Shown here: piece after piece, positions 1-6,180 of the stretch | Layout: the number at the start of each line of letters is the position of its first letter | Position numbering within the stretch: the stretch's first letter is position 1 | Assembly: GCA_017543165.1 (NCBI GenBank) | Contig: JAFYGL010000357.1 | Span: 1-6,322, forward strand | Source of the DNA: Victivallales bacterium | Lineage (GTDB): Bacteria > Verrucomicrobiota > Lentisphaeria > Oligosphaerales > Oligosphaeraceae | Length of the DNA: 6,322 nt | Direction of reading: 5' to 3' | Position numbers and translations under genes: made by a program | Notes under the pieces: generated by a model | Database searches by the model: none | Told to the model about the DNA's origin: nothing | The model's input: only the letters and a program-made list of their open reading frames with translations

Positions 1-1
1 A

Positions 2-274
2 TATTGAGGCAACTTGATTTGCAAGTTCCTGTCTGACCGCAATGTCGCCATAGCAATTGCAGTTAAAGAGCAAATCCAGTTTAATCCCCTGCCGCCTGCA
101 CCACTTCAACTCCCGCAGCATCCTGCTTTCCTTACCATCGCCAAAGTCCAGCGGCGGCCTGCAACTAAGCGCACCTGGCCACGCAAAGAATACCTCTGCT
201 ATTCTAGATACATATTTTTCGCAAACATCAATGAATGATTGCTTATTGAAATAGCCAACAGTTAGATTTCTCAT
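2..274 (-). CDS. Partial conserved protein, U32-peptidase-like (N-terminal 91 codons)
   Basis: An open frame on the minus strand starts at ATG 274-272 and stays open for 91 codons until it leaves the left edge, so the C-terminal part is missing. A Shine-Dalgarno AGAGG (complement of 279-283) sits 4 nt before the ATG. The product begins MRNLTVGYFN and carries EVFFAWPG near residues 27-34, an RMLREL helix near 51-56, and GIKLDLLFNCNCYGD near 63-77. A short VGYF strand, a WPG loop and an LDLLFN-x-NCYG strand recall a family of U32-peptidase-like TIM-barrel proteins common in Lentisphaerae and Verrucomicrobia; this comes from memory, not a search. No signal peptide is seen, so it is probably cytoplasmic. 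It is divergent from the ketoacyl synthase gene and shares its upstream spacer. That the region is coding is fairly sure; the family assignment is tentative and no substrate can be named. Confidence 0.68.
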   Translation of the reverse strand, partial: MRNLTVGYFNKQSFIDVCEKYVSRIAEVFFAWPGALSCRPPLDFGDGKESRMLRELKWCRRQGIKLDLLFNCNCYGDIAVRQELANQVASI

Positions 275-333
275 ATTACCTCTTACTTAATTCTGTTTAA
301 ATTTGTTAATCAATGCATATAATGTAAACTAAT

Positions 334-350
334 ACTTGTATAATGCAAGT
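334..350. promoter_or_regulatory. Short dyad over a candidate -10 box
   Basis: ACTTG (334-338) and CAAGT (346-350) form a perfect 5-bp inverted repeat spaced by 7 bp, with a TATAAT (339-344) inside the spacer. A dyad covering a -10 box is a usual place for a repressor site, and ACTTG half-sites resemble some GntR-type operators. A 5-bp repeat is easily found by chance in AT-rich DNA, so this is only a candidate. Confidence 0.22.
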
Positions 351-374
351 CATGATTTTTTTTGAGGAGGTTCT

Positions 375-468
375 CAGGGACGAAAGAGACGAAGAGACGA
401 AGGGACGAAAAATTGCGGGTTTCTGTTGTCCCTTCGTCCCTGTGGTCCCTTCGTCCCTGTGGTCCCTG
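375..468. repeat. GGGAC-type palindromic repeat, copy 1
   Basis: The left arm (375-410) is a run of 8-9 bp units of the form GRGACGAA(A). The right arm (428-468) is the complementary type: two exact tandem copies of the 17-mer GTCCCTTCGTCCCTGTG (428-444 and 445-461) plus a partial GTCCCTG (462-468). The arms pair imperfectly over roughly 35 bp around a unique centre at about 411-427. It lies in the leader of the synthase gene, between the candidate promoters and the Shine-Dalgarno. Several short frames cross it on both strands, but the repeats explain them and none is credible as a gene. There is no T-run after the right arm, so it is not a standard intrinsic terminator. It is related to the element at 2352-2488. 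Confidence 0.85.
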
Positions 469-553
469 AAAAAAGTTCGGAATGCCCTTGAAATGGCAGG
501 CATAGTAACTATCTTTAGCACGATTTTATTGGCAAAGGAACTTAGGAGAGACA

Positions 554-2317
554 ATGAAATTAGTTGACGGCTGCATAGTAATGGGCAATGACAGCAGGGC
601 ATTGCATCCTGTGGAAGACAATTTGCAGGAACTTGATTTGTTTGCCAGGCATGGCACTCCAGTTTGCAGCGGCGCCTTGCGCGAGTTGATGGACGAGGGG
701 GACGGGGCCTTGCAGCTGGCCGCCTTGGCGGGAAAGGACTTGACTGCCCGCAATCCCCTGCCCCAGAACTGCGGCCTGGTGCTTGCCACCAACTTTGGCG
801 CCGCCAGCACCATGTCCTGGTGCTGGCAGGAAAAGGCGGACACAGGCGAGATATGCCAGGAGACCTACGAGCCAGCGGACGACTATGTGCGCAAGATGGC
901 GGCCCAGTTAGGCTGCACAGGGCCAGCGTGCCAGATATCCATGTCCTGCGCCTCGGGACTGGCGGCGCTTCAAACGGCAAAGGACATGCTGGAGGCTGGC
1001 AAGGCAAATGCAGTGCTGGTGATAGCGTACGACGAGTTTGCTGGCTACCCCGCCACTGGGCTTAAGATACTGCGCACAATTTCACTAGAAGGCAGGGTGC
1101 TCCCCTTTGACGCCAGGCGGCATGGGACAGTTTTCGGAGACGGCGCAGCCGCCGCGCTTTTCACCAGGGACGAGCAGGAAGGCAAGGGGCTTGGCTACAT
1201 AAGCGGCACAGCCACCAACAACAATGCCTTTCACATAACGGCGCCGCGTCCCGAAGGCGAAGGCTCCAGGCAGGTCATGGCGGCTGCGCTTAAATCAGCT
1301 GGCATTGCGCCCTCCGAAATACGGCATGTCACCGCCCATGCCACGGGCACTGTCGCCAACGATGTGACCGAGGCAGCCGCATTGCGCAAACTGCTTGGCG
1401 ACACCCAGGTGTCCCTTGCCGCATACAAGCGCGTCATAGGGCACAAGCTGGGTGCGGCTGGCCTTATGGAACTGCTGATGACGGTGGACGGCATTGCCCG
1501 CAATTCTTGCGCCTCACCTTATTCTTCTGACTTCCAGGCGGACGAGAAATGCGCGCCATACAGCAGCATGCCAGCAAATGCGCCTGGCAGTCCAGCCTTG
1601 CTGAATGCGGCTGGTATAGGCGGCAACAATGCGGCGGCGGTGTATTCCACGGAAAAGCCAGCTTCTCGCAACGCGGCAGAGAGCACGACCATTTACATCC
1701 GCTCCCTGGGCTGGGTTCTTCCAGCGAACATCGGCAGCGGCAATGCCTTGTTGCAGCATCCTGAATGGCTCGCGCAGAAAAGCGGCGGCAAGTTGACTGG
1801 CTTCAATGCGAAGGAATATCTGTCATCGGTAAAGGGCTATCTGGATCCCGCCTCGGCATATTTGCTGGCGGCGTGCCGCCTGGCGCTTGGGGACAGGCAG
1901 TTCTCGGAAGAAGAAAGCCAGCGCATCGGTCTTTGCGCACTCACGCAGTATGGCTGCCCCATTTCCGCAATGCAGTTCCACAAGATGTACATCGAGAAGG
2001 GAGAGCACGCAAGCCCCCTGCTTTTCCCGCATACATACGCCAATACGCCCACCTGCCTGGCCGCAATGGAATTCGGCCTGGCTGGTCCCCATGCGATATT
2101 CTACGGCGAACAGGACCGCGCCATGGCGGAGGATTTTGCCAAAATGCGGCTATTCGAAGGCAGTGCGGATACAATGCTGCTGGCGCAATTCGAGGCATTC
2201 TGCCCAGACGCATACCCCGCAGGCAAGGATGTCATTTCTGGCGCCGTGGTCTATGTGTTGTCAAAAACGCCATCCCCAGATGACATCGGGCAATTCAACG
2301 GCATACTTCCTTTCTAG
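554..2317 (+). CDS. Beta-ketoacyl synthase fused to a degenerate, chain-length-factor-like half synthase
   Basis: This 587-residue protein should catalyse decarboxylative Claisen condensation of acyl units on an acyl carrier protein, as in fatty acid, polyene or type II polyketide synthesis. Residues about 1-365 form a full thiolase-fold synthase: nucleophile C132 in SMSCASG, H262 in AHATGT, K292 and H297 in YKRVIGHKLGAAG, and the closing glycine loop NAAGIGGNNAAAV at 351-363. The N-terminus is shorter than in FabF. After a linker (about 366-378), residues 379-587 look like a second synthase N-terminal half (ketoacyl-synt_2 type): IGLCALTQYG, ASPLLFPHTYAN, then GPHAIFYGEQ. By spacing from the GP motif, Q520 replaces the catalytic Cys, and no second His motifs follow. 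The start ATG 554 has AGGAG at 544-548. No signal peptide or membrane segment is seen, so it is cytoplasmic. No carrier protein, ketoreductase or dehydratase is in view, so its pathway is unknown. Product class is confident; the role of the C-terminal half is inferred. Confidence 0.9.
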   Translation: MKLVDGCIVMGNDSRALHPVEDNLQELDLFARHGTPVCSGALRELMDEGDGALQLAALAGKDLTARNPLPQNCGLVLATNFGAASTMSWCWQEKADTGEICQETYEPADDYVRKMAAQLGCTGPACQISMSCASGLAALQTAKDMLEAGKANAVLVIAYDEFAGYPATGLKILRTISLEGRVLPFDARRHGTVFGDGAAAALFTRDEQEGKGLGYISGTATNNNAFHITAPRPEGEGSRQVMAAALKSAGIAPSEIRHVTAHATGTVANDVTEAAALRKLLGDTQVSLAAYKRVIGHKLGAAGLMELLMTVDGIARNSCASPYSSDFQADEKCAPYSSMPANAPGSPALLNAAGIGGNNAAAVYSTEKPASRNAAESTTIYIRSLGWVLPANIGSGNALLQHPEWLAQKSGGKLTGFNAKEYLSSVKGYLDPASAYLLAACRLALGDRQFSEEESQRIGLCALTQYGCPISAMQFHKMYIEKGEHASPLLFPHTYANTPTCLAAMEFGLAGPHAIFYGEQDRAMAEDFAKMRLFEGSADTMLLAQFEAFCPDAYPAGKDVISGAVVYVLSKTPSPDDIGQFNGILPF

Positions 2318-2351
2318 CGTGGGGCACCAGATTTTATCCACAATCCAGGGG

Positions 2352-2488
2352 TAATCGATCATTTTCCTCTCTTTGCAGGGACCAAAGGGACGAAGGGACC
2401 AAAGTAACAAGCACTGTTTTCTTTGCTTTTTCGTCCCTTCGTCCCTTTGGTCCCTTTGGTCCCTGCAAAGAGGAGGGCTGACCGATTA
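2352..2488. repeat. GGGAC-type palindromic repeat, copy 2
   Basis: A 23-bp stretch at 2369-2391 is perfectly inverted at 2450-2472; it reads CTCTTTGCA followed by GGGACCAAAGGGAC. Inside it the arms continue as 8-9 bp units GGGACSAA(A) on the left to about 2404 and TTSGTCCC units on the right from about 2430, around a unique centre at 2405-2429. Outside it a second matching block, TAATCGATCA (2352-2361) against the complement of 2479-2488 (TAATCGGTCA, one mismatch), extends the symmetry to 137 bp. A transcript could form a very stable hairpin after the synthase stop codon. No T-run follows, so its use as a terminator is uncertain. No target-site duplication is obvious. Confidence 0.88.
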
Positions 2489-2563
2489 CTTCAAGGGGAT
2501 TTTCCATACACATAAATCGGAATTGCGACTTGAAAAACCACGAAAAAAAGTATCTTAACCAAA

Positions 2564-2584
2564 ATGTTCTTGGAATGATGTTCT
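2564..2584. promoter_or_regulatory. Direct repeat ATGTTCT upstream of the secreted-protein operon
   Basis: ATGTTCT occurs at 2564-2570 and again at 2578-2584, a 14-bp period, 35 bp before the start codon at 2619. Direct repeats in this position can be activator or repressor half-sites. This one is short and may be chance. Confidence 0.18.
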
Positions 2585-2618
2585 CAATCACGCAATATAA
2601 ACACAAGGAGACAATTCA

Positions 2619-5282
2619 ATGCAAATGAAAAGCCTGTTGATTTTGCTGGCAATGGCAGTCGCCGCCTGTGCAGCGGAAATCACCTTGGATGGAAAGTTGG
2701 ACGAGGCAGTGTGGCAGAAGGCGGAAAAGCACAGCGGCTTCGTCAAGGCGAAAATGGCAGGCGGCTCGCCTGACGTCAAGGCGCAGACCGAGTTCTCCGT
2801 GCTCCAGGAGGCGGATGCCGTCTATTTCGGCATCAAGTGCCATGAGCCGATGATGGACAAGGTCATCAAGAAAGACAAGCCAGCCTCCGTGTGGACTGAT
2901 GACGGGCTGGAAATATTCCTGGCGCCATCTGGAATGCCTTTGGAATTCTATCAATTCCGCATCACAGTAAACCAGCAGGTCGCCAACCTGTTCTATGGCG
3001 AAGGCGGCGCAATACAGCCAGACCCCTATTCGCCAGATTGGCAATACAAGGTGCATCTGGACAAGGACTTCTGGTCCTGCGAGGTGGTATTTCCATTGAC
3101 TGCCTTCTACATGACGCGCCAGAACCTGTGGCGTACGGAGTGGCTGGTGAATGTTTGCCGCACACGCATTCCAGAGAGGGAAAGCACCTCCTGGAGCCCC
3201 AGGATGCTGAAGTTCATCGAACCCCAATTGTTCCGCAAGATGGGCAGTTTTCCCATGCGCAAGGAAGATGATGACGTATGGGTTTCCGATGCACGTGCCA
3301 TCGTCAGTGGCAAGAGGGACAATGGTGCGCTTACAGGGGTGCTGGCCCTTACAGTCAATGTGCCGAGAAGAGGCGTATATACGGTCAATGGCAAGAGGAT
3401 GGAATTGAAGCCTGGCGCCAACAAGGTGTCCGTTCCACAAGAATATGCCAAGTCAGGCCGCAATTCCGTGCCGATTGTGTGCAAGCGGGTGTCGGACGGC
3501 AAGGAATTCAAGCGCCACTACCCAGTGAATGCCACATACGAGCCATTGAAAATACGCCTTTCGCTGCCTGAATACCGCAACAACTTCTATCCAGGGCAGG
3601 ACAGTTCCGTCATCGCGGGCAGAATAGAGCGCATTGGCGGGAGCAAGGTCACGCTGACTCTCTCTGGCGACGGCCTCAAGACGCAGACAAAGGTGCTTGA
3701 CAAATCCCTTGATTTCTCCTTTGATGGCAAGGGCTTCAAGGAAGGCGCCACAGCCGAACTCAAGGCCGAGACACAGGGCATAACCCAAATCGTGAAGATA
3801 CGCAAACTGGCGCCTAGCAAGCACAAGATGAGCTGGATTTCCAATGGAATGCTGGTCATTGACGGAAAGCCAGTCATGCCGCGCCGCGTGTCCGCAGTCT
3901 ATTATCATGGAGGCGAGGCATTCAAGAAAAAGTTTGACAGTGACAATCTGCACATCACCCATGGCATCACCTCCCAGGCTGGCTGGATTGAGCCCTTCCG
4001 CCTGATAAAGGGCATTGAGCAGAAGGAGGCCACGCGGGATGTGCGCCCCTGCGACGAGTTGTTCAAGAAAATTGACGAGACCATTGCAAAGAACAAGGAC
4101 AGGGACTTTGTCAGCTACGAGATTTCCGACGAACCAGAATGCAGGCATGTTTCTCCAGAATATCTTGGCTACATCTACCGCTACCTGGCAGAAAAAGACC
4201 CATACCATGTGGTCCACATGTGCTCCCGTGCCGCCAGCAATTACATCGACTGCGCGGACTGGTTCGAGCCCCACCCCTACATCAATCCTGTGATTTTCAA
4301 CGGCGAACGCAAATATGGCAGGGAAATCAATACCATCGGCTCCTTCCTGGATGAAATATCATTGCAGAACCGCTCCGACAAATGCGTGGGATTAAACGCC
4401 ACCGCCTTCAGCTACAAGTACAAAAGCGACGCCTCGGATTACCCCAATTTCCGCGAGATGATCTGCCACATCTGGGCGGGAATGAACCACGGGGCCAAGA
4501 CAGTGAAGGCCTACGCCTACCATGACCTGGGCGACCGTCCCAGCACCTACGAGGGCATCCGCTATCTGTATGGCTGCATGGAAAGATTGCAGGACTTCAT
4601 CTTGTTCGCAAAGCGCACTTTCCTGGTGAAGACGCCAGACTGCGAGGCAATGCTGTATGAAAATGGCAAGGACCGCATGATTGTGGTGGTCAATATGAGC
4701 ACCAGGAAAATCAATGCCAGCCTCCCTGACGTAAAGGGCACATTCTTTGAATTCCGCGGGCCCCGCACATTCAGCAAGTTTGACTTTGAACTGGAGCCAC
4801 AGGAAGTAATCGTGGCGACATCACGCAAGATGGACGAGGGCCTGAAGCCCCGTGCGGAAGTGGCCGCCGAAATCGACAAGCTGGAGGAGGCCCGCAAAAA
4901 CCGCGGCAACATCCTGTTCAACCGCCACAATGAAATCGAGGTCACGGCCTCCCGCCCCACAGGTTCATGCTACAAGATGTTCGATGGCGTGACCGATGTG
5001 TACGCCTTCCAGGATGTCAGGGGCAAGAACAAGTTCTTTGAGATGGCGTTCCCGAAATTCGTGCCCAAGTTCAAGACCATCCGCGTGTATGGGGACAATA
5101 TCCAGGGCATGACAGTCAAGATACGCAAGCGCGGCGACTGGATTACGCTCAAGCCCGACAAGATTGAGGAAGGCGAATATATGCAGACCTTGTCCTTCAA
5201 TGAAGAACTGTCCACTGTGAAGATGCGCCTGGAATTCCCGAAGGACAAACTTGAACTCTACGAAATCGAACTTTTGAAGTAA
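2619..5282 (+). CDS. Exported multidomain protein: CBM9-like, beta-sandwich, glycosidase-like TIM barrel, discoidin-like
   Basis: This 887-residue protein has an export signal at residues 1-20 with hydrophobic core LLILLAMAV. VAAC at 14-17 would fit a lipobox, while ACA|AE also fits signal peptidase I. Residues 20-212 resemble a CBM9-like domain (ITLDGKLDEAVW at 21-32, DDGLEIFLAP at 94-103), which in the family binds glycan ends. Residues about 220-398 look like two beta-sandwich units, the second starting YEPLKIRLSLPEYRNNFYPG. Residues about 404-735 look like a glycoside-hydrolase-type barrel: the opening strand is ISNGMLVIDGKPVMP, VSYEISDEPE at 498-507 offers an acid/base candidate (E505), and HIWAGMNHGAKTVKAYAYHDL at 617-637 resembles a late barrel strand. 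No clear nucleophile Glu is identified. A helical linker (735-765) leads to a discoidin-like domain (765-887). Start ATG 2619 has AAGGAG 8 nt upstream; ATG 2625 would sit 14 nt away. It probably acts on or binds polysaccharide at the cell surface; substrate and activity are unknown. Confidence 0.88.
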   Translation: MQMKSLLILLAMAVAACAAEITLDGKLDEAVWQKAEKHSGFVKAKMAGGSPDVKAQTEFSVLQEADAVYFGIKCHEPMMDKVIKKDKPASVWTDDGLEIFLAPSGMPLEFYQFRITVNQQVANLFYGEGGAIQPDPYSPDWQYKVHLDKDFWSCEVVFPLTAFYMTRQNLWRTEWLVNVCRTRIPERESTSWSPRMLKFIEPQLFRKMGSFPMRKEDDDVWVSDARAIVSGKRDNGALTGVLALTVNVPRRGVYTVNGKRMELKPGANKVSVPQEYAKSGRNSVPIVCKRVSDGKEFKRHYPVNATYEPLKIRLSLPEYRNNFYPGQDSSVIAGRIERIGGSKVTLTLSGDGLKTQTKVLDKSLDFSFDGKGFKEGATAELKAETQGITQIVKIRKLAPSKHKMSWISNGMLVIDGKPVMPRRVSAVYYHGGEAFKKKFDSDNLHITHGITSQAGWIEPFRLIKGIEQKEATRDVRPCDELFKKIDETIAKNKDRDFVSYEISDEPECRHVSPEYLGYIYRYLAEKDPYHVVHMCSRAASNYIDCADWFEPHPYINPVIFNGERKYGREINTIGSFLDEISLQNRSDKCVGLNATAFSYKYKSDASDYPNFREMICHIWAGMNHGAKTVKAYAYHDLGDRPSTYEGIRYLYGCMERLQDFILFAKRTFLVKTPDCEAMLYENGKDRMIVVVNMSTRKINASLPDVKGTFFEFRGPRTFSKFDFELEPQEVIVATSRKMDEGLKPRAEVAAEIDKLEEARKNRGNILFNRHNEIEVTASRPTGSCYKMFDGVTDVYAFQDVRGKNKFFEMAFPKFVPKFKTIRVYGDNIQGMTVKIRKRGDWITLKPDKIEEGEYMQTLSFNEELSTVKMRLEFPKDKLELYEIELLK

Positions 5283-5288
5283 AGGAGG
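5283..5288 (+). promoter_or_regulatory. Shine-Dalgarno that decides the start of the second operon gene
   Basis: A consensus AGGAGG follows directly on the stop codon at 5280-5282. It lies 2 nt before ATG 5291 and 5 nt before ATG 5294. The wider gap is nearer the usual optimum, favouring 5294. Its place between two nearly abutting genes suggests coupled translation. Confidence 0.7.
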
Positions 5289-5293
5289 GCATG

Positions 5294-6079
5294 ATGCGCT
5301 TTGTTCTTGGAATATTGCTCTTGCTTGCCTTTGCTGCAAAGGCGGAGGAGCAGGTACTGTGGAAACTGGACGAGACCAACGCCAAGGTCGAGGGCAGGAA
5401 GGAATGGTACATGGGCAAGACGCCGCCAGTGGTGGAACCTGCTCCTGGCGGGGGCTTCGTCCTTAAAACACAGGCCGTACACCAACTGACACTGCAACCA
5501 GGCGCATGGCTGGTGTTCGAACTGGCCGATGCAAAGATGGTCGAGCAAAACAAATACACAGCCTGGAGCATCCACTGCCATAAGGACAAATACGGCTACA
5601 TTGTGGGCGGCGTCCACAATATGCCGCTGGGCCTATACACCATCAGGATGACAGACCTTGAAAAGCCAATGACCGCTGGCATCACTTTCTACAACTACAA
5701 CCTGCATCTCACGTTCAAGTATGTCAAGATGGTGACCGAGCCTGAGAACAGCCTGTGCGCAATCGTCCCCGAAGGCAAGAAAATCCTGGAGGTCGGCGAC
5801 AAGATAACAATTGTGCTGAAACTGAAGGAGCCCTGCGAGGACGTAAGCTGCAAGCTGTTCCAGGACCGCGTCCCATTCTCACTGAATGGCACCGATGCAG
5901 TGGATTTGAAGGCGGTGGACGATGACTGCAAAATCTGGCAGGCGGACATCACAATCAAAAGCTACCAGAGCAAGCGTCCCGTCGGAATGCGCGGAATACG
6001 CATCAAGGCAAGCGTCCTTGGCGGCAAACTGGACATGCCTATCTACGGCGTAATCCCAGCCGCATTCAAGAAGAAGTGA
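5294..6079 (+). CDS. Small exported beta-rich protein of unknown function
   Basis: I do not recognise a named family. The product is 261 residues from ATG 5294 (262 if ATG 5291 is used). A clear signal peptide MRFVLGILLLLAFAAKA ends in AKA before EEQ, so cleavage by signal peptidase I is expected; there is no lipobox. The mature chain is about 245 residues, rich in alternating hydrophobic and aromatic stretches such as ITFYNYNLHLTFKYVKMV, which suggests beta-strands. An N-terminal domain to about residue 150 may be jelly-roll or sandwich-like. A second part (about 155-255), with VGDKITIVLKLKE, has an Ig-like pattern. It has five cysteines (numbered from 5291: 96, 156, 182, 187, 213) and a basic tail FKKK. 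It is translated right after the 887-residue exported protein, so an accessory or partner role in the envelope or outside the cell is the best inference. It has no visible catalytic motif. Confidence 0.85.
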   Translation: MRFVLGILLLLAFAAKAEEQVLWKLDETNAKVEGRKEWYMGKTPPVVEPAPGGGFVLKTQAVHQLTLQPGAWLVFELADAKMVEQNKYTAWSIHCHKDKYGYIVGGVHNMPLGLYTIRMTDLEKPMTAGITFYNYNLHLTFKYVKMVTEPENSLCAIVPEGKKILEVGDKITIVLKLKEPCEDVSCKLFQDRVPFSLNGTDAVDLKAVDDDCKIWQADITIKSYQSKRPVGMRGIRIKASVLGGKLDMPIYGVIPAAFKKK

Positions 6080-6083
6080 AAGA

Positions 6084-6104
6084 GTGGACTGTGGACTGTG
6101 GATT
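6084..6104. repeat. Three tandem 7-mers GTGGACT
   Basis: GTGGACT occurs at 6084-6090 and 6091-6097, followed by GTGGATT at 6098-6104, in perfect register, starting 4 bp after the stop codon of the preceding gene. This is a simple heptad repeat array. The last unit also forms the left arm of the inverted repeat at 6096-6155. Confidence 0.85.
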
Positions 6105-6155
6105 AAAACTATCCAGTACTAACCTTGAAGGCCTGGATATTCTATTTATCCACAG
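6096..6155. repeat. Nested inverted repeat downstream of the operon
   Basis: The outer arms are CTGTGGAT (6096-6103) and ATCCACAG (6148-6155), perfectly complementary. Inner arms ATCCAG (6111-6116) and CTGGAT (6133-6138) are also perfectly complementary and lie in between. Together they can form a two-tier hairpin beginning 17 nt after the operon stop. It could shield the 3' end of the mRNA or contribute to termination, but no T-tract follows. Confidence 0.5.
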
Positions 6156-6180
6156 ATTTCCACAGATTATCACTGATTTT
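6151..6180. repeat. Three 10-bp-phased repeats CACWGATT
   Basis: CACAGATTTC (6151-6160), CACAGATTAT (6161-6170) and CACTGATTTT (6171-6180) are consecutive 10-mers sharing CACWGATT. A related string, GATTTTATCCA (6175-6185), also occurs at 2330-2340 just after the synthase gene, which suggests that these words are scattered through intergenic DNA of this genome. Confidence 0.75.

Larger units (their letters stand above)
275..553. promoter_or_regulatory. Divergent intergenic region with candidate promoters
   Basis: This 279-bp spacer separates two divergent genes and must hold promoters for both unless one is read from further away. The part from 275 to 375 is very AT-rich. On the plus strand two perfect TATAAT hexamers occur at 318-323 and 339-344, each followed by G. 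Neither has a good -35 at standard spacing; TGTTTA at 294-299 is 18 bp before the first. On the minus strand a TTTACA (complement of 323-328) could be a -35, but no convincing -10 follows. Transcription of the synthase gene from either TATAAT would give a leader of about 200 nt that includes the GGGAC-type hairpin. The element types are visible; their activity is inferred. Confidence 0.4.
2318..2618. other. Intergenic spacer with no gene
   Basis: This 301-bp stretch between the synthase gene and the secreted-protein operon has no credible coding frame; the short frames on either strand cross the repeat. It holds the GGGAC-type palindrome (2352-2488) and then an AT-rich segment, about 2505-2604, that should contain the operon promoter. 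Weak candidates are TTGAAA (2530-2535) with TATCTT (2551-2556) at a short 15-bp spacing, and TATAAA (2596-2601) with TTGGAA (2570-2575) at a long 20-bp spacing. Neither is convincing. Confidence 0.6.

Noticed and set aside
14..254. Two short plus-strand frames of 65-74 codons
   Set aside because: They lie antisense to the partial minus-strand gene, have no clear Shine-Dalgarno, and their residue composition looks like an antisense shadow.
375..468. CRISPR-like array
   Set aside because: The units are 8-17 bp with no regular spacers of about 30 bp, and the array is palindromic.
343..567. Plus-strand 74-codon frame just before the synthase gene
   Set aside because: Most of it is translated GGGAC-type repeat, it overlaps the well-supported synthase start, and it shows no protein-like pattern.
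306..1007. Minus-strand 233-codon frame
   Set aside because: It is the complement of the synthase gene plus the repeat, with Pro/Arg/Ser-rich low-complexity sequence. The synthase frame has all family motifs.
2369..2472. Rho-independent terminator for the synthase gene
   Set aside because: The hairpin is strong, but the arms are long repeats and no T-run follows the right arm, so it is described as a repeat with possible termination effect.
2570..2601. Sigma-54 promoter upstream of the operon
   Set aside because: TTGGAATGATGTTCTC has a GG but lacks the GC at the -12 position with the required spacing.
2334..2606. Minus-strand 90-codon frame and a plus-strand 61-codon frame over the spacer
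   Set aside because: Both run through the GGGAC-type palindrome, and their peptides are repeat translations.
2616..4274. Long minus-strand frames of about 273 codons opposite the secreted-protein gene
   Set aside because: They arise from codon bias of the plus-strand gene, have no ribosome-binding site or recognisable motifs, and conflict with the clear domain pattern on the plus strand.
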